Positions 33,290-45,210 of a DNA stretch of 64,000 nt are shown here, piece by piece. The notes under the pieces were generated by a model that ran no database searches, had not been told where the DNA came from, and was given only the letters and a program-made list of their open reading frames with translations. Each line of letters opens with the position of its first letter. The first letter of the stretch is position 1. The position numbers and the translations under genes were made by a program. Origin of the DNA: Pseudomonas sp. PIC25 (GTDB lineage Bacteria; Pseudomonadota; Gammaproteobacteria; Pseudomonadales; Pseudomonadaceae); the NCBI RefSeq assembly GCF_002286785.1, contig NZ_MUJY01000182.1, forward strand, positions 1 to 64,000. The letters run 5' to 3'.

Positions 33290-35863
33290 ATGAGTCAGAG
33301 CGACCTTTCCGACCACACACCGATGATGCAGCAGTACTGGAAGCTGAAGAACCAGCATCCGGACCAGCTGATGTTCTACCGCATGGGCGACTTCTACGAA
33401 CTGTTCTATGAAGACGCCAAGAAAGCCGCGAAGCTCCTTGACATTACCCTGACCGCCCGTGGCCAGTCGGCGGGGAAATCCATCCCGATGGCGGGCATTC
33501 CCTTCCATTCCGCCGAAGGCTACCTGGCCAAGCTGGTCAAGCTGGGCGAGTCCGTGGTGATTTGCGAGCAGATCGGCGACCCGGCCACTAGCAAGGGCCC
33601 GGTGGAGCGTCAGGTGGTGCGTATCATCACTCCCGGCACCGTCAGCGACGAAGCCCTGCTCGATGAACGGCGCGACAACCTGCTGGCCGCCGTGCTGGGT
33701 GACGAACGCCTGTTCGGCCTGGCCGTGCTGGACATCACCAGCGGCCGTTTCAGCGTCCAGGAAATCCAGGGTTGGGAGAATCTGCTGGCCGAGCTGGAGC
33801 GCCTCAATCCCGCCGAACTGCTGATCCCCGACGACTGGCCCCAAGGTTTGCCAGCCGAGAAACGCCGCGGCGCTCGCCGCCGTGCGCCCTGGGACTTCGA
33901 CCGCGACAGCGCGCGCAAGAGCCTCTGCCAGCAGTTCGGCACCCAGGACCTGAAGGGCTTCGTCTGCGAGAACCTGACCCTGGCCATTGGCGCCGCCGGC
34001 TGCCTGCTCGGCTATGCCAAGGAAACCCAGCGTACCGCCCTGCCGCACCTGCGCAGCTTGCGCCATGAACGTCTCGACGATACCGTCATCCTCGACGGCG
34101 CCAGCCGTCGCAACCTCGAGCTGGACACCAATCTGTCCGGCGGGCGCGACAATACGCTGCTGTCGGTCATGGACCGCTGCCAGACCGCCATGGGCAGCCG
34201 CCTGCTGACCCGCTGGCTGAATCGTCCGCTGCGCGACCGCGCCGTGCTCGAAGCGCGGCAGGACTCGATCACCTGCTTGCTCGAGCATTACCGCTTCGAG
34301 AAACTGCAGCCGCAGTTGAAGGAAATCGGCGACGTCGAGCGGATTCTCGCCCGCATCGGTCTGCGCAACGCCCGTCCACGCGACCTCGCACGGCTGCGCG
34401 ATGCGCTGGCGGCGCTGCCGGCCTTGCAAGACGCCATGGCCGATCTGGTGGCGCCGCACCTGACGCAACTGGCGTCGAGCATCCGCACCTATCCGGAGCT
34501 GGCTGAACTGCTGGCCAAGGCCATCATCGACAATCCACCTGCGGTGATCCGCGACGGTGGTGTGCTCAAGCGCGGCTACGATCCCGAACTGGACGAACTG
34601 CTGTCCCTGAGCGAGAACGCCGGACAGTTCCTGATGGACCTGGAAGCACGGGAAAAAACCCGCACCGGACTGCCCAACCTCAAGGTCGGCTACAACCGTA
34701 TCCACGGCTATTACATCGAGCTGCCCCGTGTCCAGGCGGAACAGGCACCGGCCGACTACATCCGCCGGCAGACGCTGAAAGGCGCCGAGCGTTTCATCAC
34801 GCCGGAACTCAAGGCTTTCGAGGACAAGGCGCTGTCGGCACAGAGCCGCGCGCTGGCACGGGAGAAACAGCTCTATGAAGAGCTGATCGAACTGCTCATC
34901 GGCCAATTGGCGCCGTTGCAGGACACCGCCGCCGCGCTGGCCGAACTGGACGTCCTGGCTAACCTGGCCGAACGCTCACTGAACCTGGACCTGAACCGCC
35001 CGCGCTTCGTCAACGAGCCTTGCCTACGCATCAGCCAGGGCCGTCACCCGGTGGTGGAACAGGTGCTGGACACCCCCTTCGTCGCCAACGACCTGACGCT
35101 GGACGATGCCACGCGCATGTTGATCATCACCGGCCCGAACATGGGCGGTAAGTCGACCTATATGCGCCAGACCGCGCTGATCGTCCTGCTCGCCCACATC
35201 GGCAGCTTCGTGCCGGCGGCCGGCTGCGAACTCTCGCTGGTGGATCGCATCTTCACCCGCATCGGCTCCAGCGACGACCTGGCCGGCGGACGCTCCACCT
35301 TCATGGTGGAGATGAGCGAGACGGCGAACATTCTGCACAACGCCACCGACCGCAGCCTGGTGCTGATGGACGAAGTCGGCCGCGGCACCAGCACGTTCGA
35401 CGGACTGTCCCTGGCCTGGGCCGCCGCCGAGCACTTGGCCAAGCTGCGCGCCTACACCCTGTTCGCGACACATTATTTCGAGCTGACGGTGCTGCCGGAA
35501 AGCGAACCGGTGGTGGCCAACATGCACCTGAACGCCACCGAGCACAACGAGCGCATCGTCTTCCTGCATCACGTGCTACCTGGGCCGGCCAGCCAGAGCT
35601 ACGGCTTGGCAGTGGCGCAACTGGCCGGCGTACCGGGTGCGGTCATTCAGCGCGCCCGTGAGCATCTGGCCCGCCTGGAAACCACCAGCCTGCCCCACGA
35701 AACGCCGCGCGCCGAACCGGGCCAACCGACACCGCCGATGCAGAGCGACCTGTTCGCCAGCCTGCCGCACCCCGTCCTGGAGGAATTGATGAAGATCAAT
35801 CCGGATGATTTAACGCCGCGGAAAGCCCTCGAACTGTTATATACATGGAAGACGCGAATCTAA
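33290..35863 (+). CDS. mutS: MutS mismatch recognition ATPase
   Basis: 857 aa: mismatch-binding GDFYELF (about 33-39), lever and clamp domains, ATPase with Walker [10 protein letters not shown] (about 616-624), [13 protein letters not shown] and the ATHYFEL switch. A longer upstream in-frame start (33056) would run through pncC on the opposite strand and lacks family similarity. Near the stop lies fdxA on the same strand, 139 nt away. Confidence 0.97.
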   Translation: MSQSDLSDHTPMMQQYWKLKNQHPDQLMFYRMGDFYELFYEDAKKAAKLLDITLTARGQSAGKSIPMAGIPFHSAEGYLAKLVKLGESVVICEQIGDPATSKGPVERQVVRIITPGTVSDEALLDERRDNLLAAVLGDERLFGLAVLDITSGRFSVQEIQGWENLLAELERLNPAELLIPDDWPQGLPAEKRRGARRRAPWDFDRDSARKSLCQQFGTQDLKGFVCENLTLAIGAAGCLLGYAKETQRTALPHLRSLRHERLDDTVILDGASRRNLELDTNLSGGRDNTLLSVMDRCQTAMGSRLLTRWLNRPLRDRAVLEARQDSITCLLEHYRFEKLQPQLKEIGDVERILARIGLRNARPRDLARLRDALAALPALQDAMADLVAPHLTQLASSIRTYPELAELLAKAIIDNPPAVIRDGGVLKRGYDPELDELLSLSENAGQFLMDLEAREKTRTGLPNLKVGYNRIHGYYIELPRVQAEQAPADYIRRQTLKGAERFITPELKAFEDKALSAQSRALAREKQLYEELIELLIGQLAPLQDTAAALAELDVLANLAERSLNLDLNRPRFVNEPCLRISQGRHPVVEQVLDTPFVANDLTLDDATRMLIITGPNMGGKSTYMRQTALIVLLAHIGSFVPAAGCELSLVDRIFTRIGSSDDLAGGRSTFMVEMSETANILHNATDRSLVLMDEVGRGTSTFDGLSLAWAAAEHLAKLRAYTLFATHYFELTVLPESEPVVANMHLNATEHNERIVFLHHVLPGPASQSYGLAVAQLAGVPGAVIQRAREHLARLETTSLPHETPRAEPGQPTPPMQSDLFASLPHPVLEELMKINPDDLTPRKALELLYTWKTRI

Positions 35864-36002
35864 CGCGCGCCCGCACAAGCTGTTAGAATCGCGCGCGCTT
35901 TTGGGAGGTCCCGGCCTTTAGCCTGGTGCCGAGGCCAACACTTCCCGAGCCGAGGAGTCCGTCATCGGGCTCCCAGCCGCCGCCTGAGGAGAGAATTAAA
36001 AA

Positions 36003-36326
36003 ATGACCTTCGTCGTCACCGACAACTGCATCAAGTGCAAGTACACCGACTGCGTGGAAGTCTGTCCGGTGGACTGCTTCTACGAAGGCCCGAATTTCCT
36101 GGTCATCCACCCGGACGAGTGCATCGACTGCGCGCTCTGCGAGCCCGAATGCCCGGCCCAGGCCATCTTCTCCGAAGATGAGGTGCCTGAGGACATGCAG
36201 GAATTTATCGAGCTGAACGCCGACCTGGCCGAGGTTTGGCCGAACATCACCGAGAAGAAGGATGCGCTGCCGGACGCCGAGGAGTGGGATGGCGTCAAGG
36301 ACAAGCTGCAGTATCTCGAGCGCTGA
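36003..36326 (+). CDS. fdxA: FdxA, 7Fe ferredoxin I
   Basis: 107 aa with nine Cys: C9, C12, C17, C21, C25, C40, C43, C46, C50, in the arrangement for one 3Fe-4S and one 4Fe-4S cluster, plus the typical Azotobacter-type C-terminal extension (YLER end). Small electron carrier. GAGAGAATTAAAAA precedes the ATG. Confidence 0.96.
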   Translation: MTFVVTDNCIKCKYTDCVEVCPVDCFYEGPNFLVIHPDECIDCALCEPECPAQAIFSEDEVPEDMQEFIELNADLAEVWPNITEKKDALPDAEEWDGVKDKLQYLER

Positions 36327-36340
36327 TTCAGCTCGACCGA

Positions 36341-36371
36341 GAAGGCCCGCTCACGCGGGCCTTCTGCTTTT
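36341..36371 (+). terminator. Terminator of fdxA
   Basis: 10-bp perfect stem GAAGGCCCGC-TCAC-GCGGGCCTTC then TGCTTTT, 14 nt after the fdxA stop. Confidence 0.9.
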
Positions 36372-36431
36372 CAGACGCACCGTTTCAGATAGCCTGGCGC
36401 CGGATCGCGAGCGGTTTATAAAAACGCAGGC

Positions 36432-36567
36432 AAAAAAAAGGGGCGGGGTAAACCCCGCCCACTCTTTTGTCCCTATTCCTTGATTTCCTTGCTCATCATC
36501 CTGATGAATCGCATCCCGCGATGTCCCGGTCGACATCCTTGCCAACCCGCGCCAGTCCGTCGGCACA
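36432..36567 (-). ncRNA. rsmZ: RsmZ regulatory RNA
   Basis: Located between fdxA and rpoS, as in P. aeruginosa, and transcribed opposite to fdxA. The RNA from about 36567 contains eight GGA triplets, several in hairpin-loop contexts (CAAGGATG, GCGGGATGC, TCAGGATGA, AAGGAAA). Such triplets capture the translational repressors RsmA/RsmE. It ends in the strong terminator GGGCGGGG-TTTA-CCCCGCCC followed by eight T. The -10-like TAATAT is at 36574-36579. A GacA box lies upstream at 36741-36758. The 5' end is estimated, not measured. Confidence 0.9.
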
Positions 36568-36740
36568 GGTGTGATATTAGCGATCTGCCGGAGAGCGGCA
36601 AGTGAGGGAATACCTTCGCCAAAACTCCACGGAGTCTCCGACTAAAAAATAAAACCCAATTAATTCAAATACTTGCCTAAAATCATCTCGATAAAACAGC
36701 TACTTTCTGTCTAGCTATTCCAGCAATTGCTTACAACACA

Positions 36741-36758
36741 TGTAAGCCATGGCTTACA
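36741..36758 (-). promoter_or_regulatory. GacA binding site (UAS) for rsmZ
   Basis: TGTAAG-CCATGG-CTTACA is a perfect 18-bp palindrome of the known TGTAAG-N6-CTTACA type, about 175 nt upstream of the predicted rsmZ start, the distance usual for this gene. 36600-36740 is AT-rich compared with surroundings and contains no gene. Confidence 0.88.
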
Positions 36759-36964
36759 AGAAGAATCGCAAAATCGCCCAATCGCTCCATAGGGCTTCCG
36801 TTCGAACCAGGCGTTCCCGCCCGGCTACGCCGGAGTTCCCTCGCTGCGCCGGGGCGTCACGACTCCCTCTTACCTTTAGGAGAGGGAGTGTGGGGGGAGA
36901 AGGGTTTGCCTCGCACAGAGGCAAGGTCGCGCTGGCGGGCCCCCAGCAGCTAACAGAGATGACC

Positions 36965-36993
36965 AAAAAGAACGCCCCGAACCAGTCGGGGCG
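36965..36993 (-). terminator. Terminator of rpoS
   Basis: Stem CGCCCCGA / TCGGGGCG (36973-36980, 36986-36993). On the minus strand it is followed by TTCTTTTTGG. About 57 nt after the rpoS stop. Confidence 0.82.
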
Positions 36994-37050
36994 CTCATTC
37001 AGCCTGTCGGCAGGCCCAAGGCCTGCAAGACGGTTGGCGATAACGCGGCG

Positions 37051-38055
37051 CTACTGAAACAGTGCGTCGCTGGAAAGGCCATTTTTCTCGAGAATTTCCC
37101 TGAGGCGCTTGAGTGCCTCGACCTGGATCTGCCGAACCCGCTCGCGGGTCAGACCGATTTCCTGGCCGACTTCCTCCAGCGTGCAACTCTCGTGACCACG
37201 CAGGCCGAAGCGTCGCACCACCACTTCGCGCTGCTTGTCGGTCAGTTCCGACAGCCATTGATCGATGCTCTGCGACAGGTCGTCGTCCTGCAGCAGTTCA
37301 CACGGATCGGTAGGTCTTTCATCGGTGAGGGTGTCGAGCAGGGTCTTGTCCGAGTCCGGCCCAAGGGAAACGTCCACCGAGGTCACCCGCTCGTTGAGCC
37401 CAAGCATCCGCTTGACCTCGTCGACTGGCTTCTCCAGCAGGTTGGCGATTTCTTCGGCGGACGGCTCGTGATCGAGCTTGTGAGTCAGCTCGCGTGCCGC
37501 GCGCAGGTAGACGTTCAGCTCCTTGACCACATGGATCGGTAGCCGGATGGTCCGGGTCTGATTCATGATCGCCCGCTCGATGGTCTGGCGAATCCACCAG
37601 GTGGCGTAGGTGGAGAAACGAAAACCGCGCTCCGGGTCGAACTTCTCCACCGCGCGAATGAGACCGAGGTTGCCTTCTTCGATCAGATCGAGCAACGACA
37701 ATCCTCGATTGACGTAGCGCCGGGCGATTTTCACCACCAGCCGCAGGTTGCTCTCGATCATGCGCTTGCGCCCGGCCGGATCGCCCTTCTGCGCGAGACG
37801 CGCGAAGTGCACTTCTTCCTGGGGAGTAAGCAGGGGGGAAAAGCCGATTTCGTTGAGATACAGCTGGGTCGCGTCGAGCGCCCGCGTGTAATCGATGTAT
37901 TTATGCTGCTTCAGAGCGGTCGAATGTTTGGACTTGGTGGCGAGGGAGGCAAACTCGTTCTCCTCGCTCAACACGTCCTCCAGAGCGATGCCTGGCTCCA
38001 TGAGGAGCACTTCGTCATCGACGTCAAACTCCGGCGCTTCTTTGTCGAGTGCCAT
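37051..38055 (-). CDS. rpoS: RpoS stationary-phase sigma factor
   Basis: 334 aa, the length of the P. aeruginosa protein, from ATG 38055 ([16 protein letters not shown]). Sigma region 2 ([14 protein letters not shown]), region 3 and region 4 ([19 protein letters not shown]) are complete. Directs general stress and stationary-phase transcription. 102 nt after nlpD; in other pseudomonads rpoS is also transcribed from inside nlpD. rsmZ lies downstream on the same strand. Confidence 0.97.
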   Translation of the reverse strand: MALDKEAPEFDVDDEVLLMEPGIALEDVLSEENEFASLATKSKHSTALKQHKYIDYTRALDATQLYLNEIGFSPLLTPQEEVHFARLAQKGDPAGRKRMIESNLRLVVKIARRYVNRGLSLLDLIEEGNLGLIRAVEKFDPERGFRFSTYATWWIRQTIERAIMNQTRTIRLPIHVVKELNVYLRAARELTHKLDHEPSAEEIANLLEKPVDEVKRMLGLNERVTSVDVSLGPDSDKTLLDTLTDERPTDPCELLQDDDLSQSIDQWLSELTDKQREVVVRRFGLRGHESCTLEEVGQEIGLTRERVRQIQVEALKRLREILEKNGLSSDALFQ

Positions 38056-38157
38056 TGTTGTTGTCCTGTGCTGAGTTCGACAACAAGCTCTGGCGGACCA
38101 TATTCCCTGGCGCACCCGAGCCCGTACTTCCTACGTGAAGAACGGGCTGACTGCGGA

Positions 38158-39015
38158 TCAGCGACGAGGCAGATATTGCAGAGGGTCTACAGGTTTGCCC
38201 TGACGGCGAATCTCGAAGTGGAGCTTCACCCGGTCGGTTCCCGTGGAACCCATTTCGGCAATGATCTGACCGGCCTTGACCTGCTGTCCCTCCCGTACCA
38301 ACAGCCTGCGGTTGTGACCGTAGGCGCTTACGTAGGTATCGCTGTGCTTGATGATTACCAACTCGCCGTAGCCCCGTAAACCACTCCCGGCGTACACCAC
38401 TGAACCAGCAGACGCAGCTAAAACAGGCTGGCCTAATTCACCCCCGATATCAATGCCTTTATTCAAACTACCGTTTGAGGAAAAACGACCTATCAAGGGG
38501 CCGTTGGCAGGCCACGCCCAGCCCGTCGCAGAGCGGGTCACGGGTTCGACAGGGGTGGTCGCCGGGGTCTGCGCGACAGGTGGCGAAGCCTGCGGTGGTT
38601 TGGCTGTCGGCGGGGTGGCCGGTGGCGTACCGGCTGGAGGTCTGGTCGCGGTTGGTGGCGGCGTTTTCGTGGGCTGGCTCGCCACGACCGGCGGTGCGGA
38701 AGCAGGTCGCCCGCCGAAGTTGATCTTCTGACCTGGGTAGATCACATAGGGGGGGTTGATGCCATTGTGCGCGGCCAGGGCTTTCCAGTCCCAGCCGAAG
38801 CGGAACGCGATGGAATACAGGGAATCGCCACGTCGCACCACGTAGTGGCCGCTGGTCACCGGTTGGCGCTGGCTCGCCTGCTGCCCGTTGCGGTCGACCA
38901 CCTGTACACCGCCCGGCGGCGTACTGGAGCACCCGGCCGCCAACGACACGATGAGTCCGAGCAGCAGATGCCCTTGCCGGCTACGTACGCGCTGCAGGGT
39001 TCCTGTGACTGTCAC
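38158..39015 (-). CDS. nlpD: NlpD, LysM/M23 lipoprotein activating amidases
   Basis: 285 aa from GTG 39015, picked because GGGAGAGG lies upstream and the resulting N-terminus is a lipoprotein signal with lipobox LAAG-C. A longer ATG form is possible (39051). Then LysM (about 55-100, HYVVRRGDSLYSIA), a Pro/Thr-rich linker, and a C-terminal M23 domain (about 170-285). The M23 zinc residues look incomplete (GIDIGG, where HxxxD is normal), as in known NlpD/EnvC activators without own hydrolysis. Division-site murein hydrolase control. Confidence 0.93.
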   Translation of the reverse strand: MTVTGTLQRVRSRQGHLLLGLIVSLAAGCSSTPPGGVQVVDRNGQQASQRQPVTSGHYVVRRGDSLYSIAFRFGWDWKALAAHNGINPPYVIYPGQKINFGGRPASAPPVVASQPTKTPPPTATRPPAGTPPATPPTAKPPQASPPVAQTPATTPVEPVTRSATGWAWPANGPLIGRFSSNGSLNKGIDIGGELGQPVLAASAGSVVYAGSGLRGYGELVIIKHSDTYVSAYGHNRRLLVREGQQVKAGQIIAEMGSTGTDRVKLHFEIRRQGKPVDPLQYLPRR

Positions 39016-39047
39016 CCGCCTCTCCCTCTCGTTCTGTCCAGGTCTCA

Positions 39048-39986
39048 TCATTCGGTCGAGCCTGCCAGCGACTGACGACGCCCGGCGAACCACTCAAGGC
39101 CCAGCACCAATACGATGCCGGCCACGGCCAGCAGGATCGCGAAGAGCAGTTGCGGGTCCTGCCCGCTGATCTGGGCGAAATGCCCGGGCAACAGGTTCTC
39201 CTGCACCACCGGCACTGGCTGGCCGTGGCTGTCGGTCTGCCAGACCAGAGTCTTCTTCCAGGGCCATACCTTGTTTAAAGAACCCAGCATCAATCCCGTC
39301 AGGAATGCCAGTGTCAAATCACGATAGCGCGCCAGCAGCCAGTTGAGCAGGCGCGAGAAGCTCAGCAGGCCGACCACACAGCCACCCGCGAACAAGGCCA
39401 GCACGGACAGGTCGAGCGCCTTCACCGCGCCCAGCACGACTTGGTAGAGACCGATCAGCAGCAGAATGAAGCTGCCGGAAATACCGGGCAGGATCATCGC
39501 ACAGATGGCCACCGCCCCGGCGAAGAACAGGCTCATGGGGTCGTCGCCCCACTGCATCGGTGCCGCAACGGTGATCCAGTAGGCAAAGGCGCCGCCGAGC
39601 GCGAAGCTGAGTACACGGGTCCAGTTCCAACGCTGGATTTCTCGCGCCACCAGATGACTGGAGACCAGGATCAGCCCGAAGAAAAACGCCCAGACCGGGA
39701 TCGGATGCGTTTCCAGGAGATAAGTGATCACCCGCGCCAGGCTGAAGATGCTGGTGAGGATGCCGCTGAACAGGATCAGCAGGAAAGTCAGATTGGCCTC
39801 CCGCCAGGCAGCGGCGACACGGCCTCGCACGAGATGCGCCAGGGCATTCGGCACTCTGGCGATGGAGCCCAGCAGTTCGTCGTAGATGCCCGTGATGAAG
39901 GCCACGGTTCCGCCGGAGACGCCCGGCACTACATCGGCCGCGCCCATGGCGATGCCTTTGGCATAAAGCAGAAAGTACTTCTTCAC
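39048..39986 (-). CDS. popT: DUF368 polyprenyl-phosphate transporter (PopT)
   Basis: 312 aa with about eight membrane segments and the DUF368 signature GAADVVPGVSGGTVAFITGIYDEL (about 15-38). The second copy of the motif (MILPGISGSFILLLIGLY, about 163-180) is the internal repeat. Recent work on DUF368 homologues shows recycling of undecaprenyl phosphate across the inner membrane for wall and LPS synthesis. It lies between pcm and nlpD with 18 and 32 nt gaps, so it belongs to the same run. Confidence 0.85.
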   Translation of the reverse strand: MKKYFLLYAKGIAMGAADVVPGVSGGTVAFITGIYDELLGSIARVPNALAHLVRGRVAAAWREANLTFLLILFSGILTSIFSLARVITYLLETHPIPVWAFFFGLILVSSHLVAREIQRWNWTRVLSFALGGAFAYWITVAAPMQWGDDPMSLFFAGAVAICAMILPGISGSFILLLIGLYQVVLGAVKALDLSVLALFAGGCVVGLLSFSRLLNWLLARYRDLTLAFLTGLMLGSLNKVWPWKKTLVWQTDSHGQPVPVVQENLLPGHFAQISGQDPQLLFAILLAVAGIVLVLGLEWFAGRRQSLAGSTE

Positions 39987-40004
39987 GGATCCTTCCAGTC
40001 AGGA

Positions 40005-40682
40005 TCAGCCCAGAGGGCCGTTGAGCAGCGGCACGAAACGCACGGCATCGAGCATGTGGCGAGAGAAACCGTTCTCTTCCCGAACGATCAGCATCAGTTG
40101 CTGGACGTCGCCGGTCCCCACCGGGATCACCAGCCGGCCACCCGGAGCCAGTTGGTCGAGCAACGCCTGCGGAACCTCGGCGGCGGCGGCAGTCACGATG
40201 ATGCCGTTGTACGGCGCGAGAGCCGACCAGCCCTCCCATCCATCGCCCCAACGAAAGACCACATTGCGCAGATTGAGTTCGCTCAGGCGCTCCTTCGCAC
40301 GGTCCTGCAACGCCTGGATGCGCTCGACCGAGAAGACCCGCTCGACCAGTTGCGCCAGCACGGCCGTCTGGTAGCCGGAACCAGTGCCGATCTCCAGCAC
40401 CTTGTCCAGCGGGCCCGCAGCGAGCAACAGCTCGCTCATGCGCGCCACCATGTAGGGCTGGGAGATGGTCTGGTTATGCCCGATGGGCAGGGCGGTGTCT
40501 TCGTAGGCGCGATGGGCCAGGGCTTCGTCGACGAATAGATGCCGCGGGGTACGCCGGATCACTTCGAGCACCCGGGCGTTCGACAAGCCCTCTTCGTACA
40601 GGCGCTGAATCAGGCGTTCACGGGTGCGCTGCGACGTCATGCCGATACCGCGGCGCAGCAGATCGTCTTGCTCGCGGCTCAT
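40005..40682 (-). CDS. pcm: Protein-L-isoaspartate O-methyltransferase
   Basis: 225 aa from ATG 40682. The SAM-binding motif [16 protein letters not shown] (about 96-111) and the upstream N-Q-T-I-S-Q-P motif are complete. Repairs isoaspartyl residues in aged proteins. ATG 40682 overlaps the surE stop (TGATG), favouring it over ATG 40640 used in some annotations. Confidence 0.94.
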   Translation of the reverse strand: MSREQDDLLRRGIGMTSQRTRERLIQRLYEEGLSNARVLEVIRRTPRHLFVDEALAHRAYEDTALPIGHNQTISQPYMVARMSELLLAAGPLDKVLEIGTGSGYQTAVLAQLVERVFSVERIQALQDRAKERLSELNLRNVVFRWGDGWEGWSALAPYNGIIVTAAAAEVPQALLDQLAPGGRLVIPVGTGDVQQLMLIVREENGFSRHMLDAVRFVPLLNGPLG

Positions 40683-41431
40683 CACAGCAAGTCCTCCAGC
40701 CAACTGTCGAGGCCGTTGAAAGCCTCGTGGAATGTCCGGTCGAGCTGCAGGGGCGTGATCGACACATAGCCCTGCATGACCGCGTGAAAATCGGTGCCCG
40801 GCCCGGCGTCCTCGGCATCCCCGGCGACGGAGATCCAATAGTCTTCCTTGCCGCGCGGGTTGACCACTTTGGCCGGCGCCTTGGCACGCGCACGGTGTCC
40901 CAGACGGGTCAGTTGGATACCGCGAATATGGTCCAGCGGCAGGTTGGGAATGTTCACGCTGAGCACGGTGCGCGGCGGCAGGTCAAGCTTCTCGTGGTTT
41001 TCGACCAGGGTCCGGGCGATGTGCGCGGCAGTGGGCAGGTTCTCCGGCAGGCGCGACAGCAACGAGAAGGCGAACGCTGCGCGGCCGGTGAAACGACCTT
41101 CGATGGCGGCGGCGACCGTGCCCGAATAAAGCACGTCGTCACCCAGGTTGGCACCGAGGTTGATGCCCGAGACGACCATGTCCGGCGTCTGTTCGAGCAG
41201 GCCGTTGAGGCCCAGGTGCACACAGTCGGTCGGCGTGCCGTTGATGCCGATGAAACCGTTCGGCAGGTACTGGGGATGCAGCGGCCGATCCAGGGTCAGC
41301 GAACTGCTGGCGCCGCTCATATCCTGAATGGGAGCGACCACCACGCATTCGGCGTAATCCGCCAATGCGTCATACAGCGCGGCGAGGCCGGGCGCATACA
41401 CCCCGTCGTCGTTGGCGATCAGAATACGCAT
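40682..41431 (-). CDS. surE: SurE 5'/3'-nucleotidase
   Basis: 249 aa with NDDGVYAPG (metal D8/D9 region) and SGTVAAA loop motif. Dephosphorylates nucleoside monophosphates; stationary-phase survival. Overlaps truD by 13 nt and pcm by one base. Confidence 0.95.
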   Translation of the reverse strand: MRILIANDDGVYAPGLAALYDALADYAECVVVAPIQDMSGASSSLTLDRPLHPQYLPNGFIGINGTPTDCVHLGLNGLLEQTPDMVVSGINLGANLGDDVLYSGTVAAAIEGRFTGRAAFAFSLLSRLPENLPTAAHIARTLVENHEKLDLPPRTVLSVNIPNLPLDHIRGIQLTRLGHRARAKAPAKVVNPRGKEDYWISVAGDAEDAGPGTDFHAVMQGYVSITPLQLDRTFHEAFNGLDSWLEDLL

Positions 41432-42477
41432 GGGTTGTCCGTCTGCCCCGCCGGCAGCAGATCGACAAGCTCGCGCACCACGGCAGTGGCGAAGCATCCA
41501 GCCGGCAGGACGAATTCCAGTTGCAAAATGTCAGGCCGGGGATAATGCCACGCCAGGGCGCCGATGGGGAGGCGCAGGATGCGCCGTTCGTGCGCCATGT
41601 CCGCTCCGGCTAACCAGTCGGCCAACTTTTCCTTCCCCGCCGCGACGCGCTGTTCGAAGGCCCGGACGACGCCCCCGGCAGGCGACTCGCCCTTGCCCCA
41701 GAGCGGCCCGGTCGGGTGCAGGTCGAGCTGCTCCAGCCGTGGATCGCTGCACTCGGCCTCGCTGGCCGGAAAGAAACTGCGGCTATCGGTGAACGCCAGC
41801 AGATCGCCGACCTGTGCCCGATTCCAACTGCCATCGGCGACACGCTCGGCCAGTACCCGATTGAACAGATAGCTGCGCGCTGCCGAAAGCAACCGTGAGC
41901 GCAGGTTACGCTGAGTCGGCAGTTCGCCGCGCTCGGCAAATTGCAGGGCATCATCGACGTTGCCGCCGCCATGGCCGAAGCGCTGAAGGCCGAAATAGTT
42001 CGGTACGCCGTGTTGCCGGATGCTTTCCAGGCGAGCGTCCAGGGCCTCACGATCGGCTGCCAGTTGGGTCAGCCGCAGCGTGAATCCGTTGGCCGAGTGA
42101 GCGCCGCGCTGCAACTTCCGCGAGTGCCGGGTAGCCTGGAGAATCCGCAGGCTATCGCTTTCGGCAGCGGAGAGATCCGGGTCGGCCTTGCCCGGTAGGT
42201 GAAGGCTGAACCATTGGCGGGTCAACGCCTGGCGGTCCTTGAGGCCGGCATAGCTGATAGTTCGCAACGGTACACCTGCGGCACGCGCCAGCCGTTTGGC
42301 GGCTTCCTCAGTATTCAGTCCACGCTTCTCCACCCACAGCCAGAGGTGCTCGCCCTGGCCCGACAGCGGGATATCCAGGACCTCATCGACCTGGAAATCT
42401 TCCGCCACCGCCTTCAGTACCGCCTGCCCGCAGGGCTCGCCATGGGCACGCGGGCCCAGCAGTTCGTATTCGTTCAT
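41419..42477 (-). CDS. truD: TruD tRNA pseudouridine(13) synthase
   Basis: 352 aa with the catalytic Asp motif [13 protein letters not shown] (about 77-89) and the characteristic insertion domain (about 155-303). Modifies U13 in tRNA-Glu. Starts in an ATGA overlap with ispF. Confidence 0.95.
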   Translation of the reverse strand: MNEYELLGPRAHGEPCGQAVLKAVAEDFQVDEVLDIPLSGQGEHLWLWVEKRGLNTEEAAKRLARAAGVPLRTISYAGLKDRQALTRQWFSLHLPGKADPDLSAAESDSLRILQATRHSRKLQRGAHSANGFTLRLTQLAADREALDARLESIRQHGVPNYFGLQRFGHGGGNVDDALQFAERGELPTQRNLRSRLLSAARSYLFNRVLAERVADGSWNRAQVGDLLAFTDSRSFFPASEAECSDPRLEQLDLHPTGPLWGKGESPAGGVVRAFEQRVAAGKEKLADWLAGADMAHERRILRLPIGALAWHYPRPDILQLEFVLPAGCFATAVVRELVDLLPAGQTDNPCVF

Positions 42478-42947
42478 AGCGGCACTAACAGCGCCACCGC
42501 ATGCACGGCGATGCCCTCTTCCCGGCCGGTGAAGCCCAGCTTCTCAGTGGTAGTGGCCTTGACGTTGACCTGGTCGAGGTCGAGCTGCAGGTCCTCGGCG
42601 ATCAGCACTCGCATGCGGTCGATATGCGGCGCCATTTTCGGTGCCTGGGCCACGATGGTGGCGTCGACGTTGCCGACCCTCCAGCCCTTGGCCTGGACCA
42701 GCCCGAGCACATGACGCAGCAAGGCACGGCTGTCCGCACCCTTGAAGCGGGGATCGGTATCCGGGAAGTGCTTGCCGATATCGCCCAGCGCCGCGGCGCC
42801 GAGCAACGCGTCGCTCAAGGCATGCAGCAGCACATCGCCGTCGGAATGGGCGATCAGCCCGAATCGGTGGGGAATGCGCACACCGCCGAGGGTGACGAAG
42901 TCCCCCTCGCCGAAACGGTGCACATCGTAGCCATGACCAATACGCAT
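42474..42947 (-). CDS. ispF: IspF, MECDP synthase
   Basis: 157 aa, zinc ligands D8, H10 in GYDVHRF and H42 in [12 protein letters not shown]. Cyclises CDP-ME2P in the MEP isoprenoid pathway. Here ispD is about 5 kb away, separated by the formaldehyde and translation-stress genes. Confidence 0.95.
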   Translation of the reverse strand: MRIGHGYDVHRFGEGDFVTLGGVRIPHRFGLIAHSDGDVLLHALSDALLGAAALGDIGKHFPDTDPRFKGADSRALLRHVLGLVQAKGWRVGNVDATIVAQAPKMAPHIDRMRVLIAEDLQLDLDQVNVKATTTEKLGFTGREEGIAVHAVALLVPL

Positions 42948-42949
42948 AA

Positions 42950-42978
42950 AGAACGACGCCCTGCAAAAGTCAGGGCGT
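42950..42978 (-). terminator. Terminator after fghA, in the ispF leader
   Basis: Stem ACGCCCTG / CAGGGCGT (42956-42963, 42971-42978). On the minus strand it is followed by CGTTCTTT. It is downstream of fghA and just before the ispF start. Confidence 0.6.
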
Positions 42979-42988
42979 GATTCTAACT

Positions 42989-43068
42989 GAAAGCTGCAAG
43001 GCGAGTGGCCGCCCCGCAAGCTGCAAGCATGTTCCCGCCAAGCTTTTACTTGCAGCTTGTGGCTTGAA
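42989..43068. repeat. AAGCTGCAAGC-family intergenic repeat, copy 1
   Basis: Several AAGCTGCAAG / CTTGCAGCTTG units in opposite orientation form a hairpin-rich element between fghA and ispF. Same family at 43929-43990 and 54285-54375. Confidence 0.65.
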
Positions 43069-43069
43069 C

Positions 43070-43918
43070 TTATCGCTGCCGCAAAGCGGCCGCATGATGC
43101 CGAAGGTGGTCTTCGATGAAACTGGCAATGAAGTAGTAGCTGTGGTCATAGCCCGGCTGCATGCGCAGTGTCAACGGATGCCCGGCAGCCGTTGCAGCGG
43201 CCTGCAAGGTCTCCGGCTTGAGCTGGTTGGCCAGGAAGTCGTCACGATCCCCCTGGTCCACCAGGATCGGCAGCTTTTCCTTCGCCTCGGCGAGCAGGAC
43301 GCAGGCGTCCCATTCGCGCCAGCGCGAGCGGTCTTCGCCGAGATAACGGGAGAACGCCTTCTCGCCCCATGGGCAGTTGATCGGATTGCTGATCGGCGAG
43401 AAAGCCGACAGCGATTGATAGCGCCCGGGGTTGCGCAATGCGCAGACCAGAGCGCCGTGGCCACCCATGGAGTGGCCGCTGATGCCACGGCGATCGGAAA
43501 CCGGGAAGTTGGCCTCGATCAGTGCCGGCAGTTCTTCCACCACGTAGTCGTGCATCCGATAGTGGCGAGCCCAGGGTTCCTGGGTGGCGTTCAGGTAGAA
43601 CCCTGCCCCCAGGCCGAAGTCCCAGGCCCCGTCGGGATCGGCCGGCACTTCCGGTCCTCGCGGGCTGGTATCCGGTGCGACGATGACCAAGCCCAGCTCG
43701 GCGGCCATCCGCTGGGCGCCGGCCTTCTGCATGAAGTTCTCGTCGGTGCAGGTCAGTCCAGACAACCAGTACAGCACCGGCAGGCAGGAGCCCTGCTCGG
43801 CCTGCGGCGGCAGGTAGACGGCGAACACCATGTCGCAGCCCAGCACGCTGGAACGATGCCGATAGCGCTTGTGCCAGCCGCCGAAGCTTTTATTGCTGGA
43901 GACGATCTCGAGAGTCAT
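43070..43918 (-). CDS. fghA: S-formylglutathione hydrolase
   Basis: 282 aa alpha/beta hydrolase, esterase D family. Nucleophile in GHSMGGHGA (S149), with catalytic Asp (QGDRDDF) and His (GYDHSYYF). Second step of glutathione-dependent formaldehyde oxidation, releasing formate. Downstream of adhC, 78 nt, the gap filled by the AAGCTGCAAGC repeat. Confidence 0.93.
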   Translation of the reverse strand: MTLEIVSSNKSFGGWHKRYRHRSSVLGCDMVFAVYLPPQAEQGSCLPVLYWLSGLTCTDENFMQKAGAQRMAAELGLVIVAPDTSPRGPEVPADPDGAWDFGLGAGFYLNATQEPWARHYRMHDYVVEELPALIEANFPVSDRRGISGHSMGGHGALVCALRNPGRYQSLSAFSPISNPINCPWGEKAFSRYLGEDRSRWREWDACVLLAEAKEKLPILVDQGDRDDFLANQLKPETLQAAATAAGHPLTLRMQPGYDHSYYFIASFIEDHLRHHAAALRQR

Positions 43919-43928
43919 AAGCCCCTCC

Positions 43929-43990
43929 GGGGAGCTTCAAGCTGCAAGCCATAAGCAGCAAGCGATTCGCCACTCGCAGCTCGCAGCCTG
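43929..43990. repeat. AAGCTGCAAGC-family intergenic repeat, copy 2
   Basis: GCTTCAAGCTGCAAGCC, then CAGCAAGCGATTCGCC and CAGCTCGCAGCC, in the adhC-fghA spacer. The element lies within the presumed adhC-fghA transcript, so it will fold in the RNA. Confidence 0.55.
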
Positions 43991-43996
43991 TCGCGA

Positions 43997-45209
<1,213 letters not shown>

Positions 45210-45210
45210 C

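Noticed and set aside
33233-34906. 557-codon frame opposite mutS
   Set aside because: Gln-rich antisense shadow of mutS.
36749-37057. 102-codon plus-strand frame between rsmZ and rpoS
   Set aside because: It starts in the GacA box and runs through the repeat and the rpoS terminator, with low-complexity text; not a gene.
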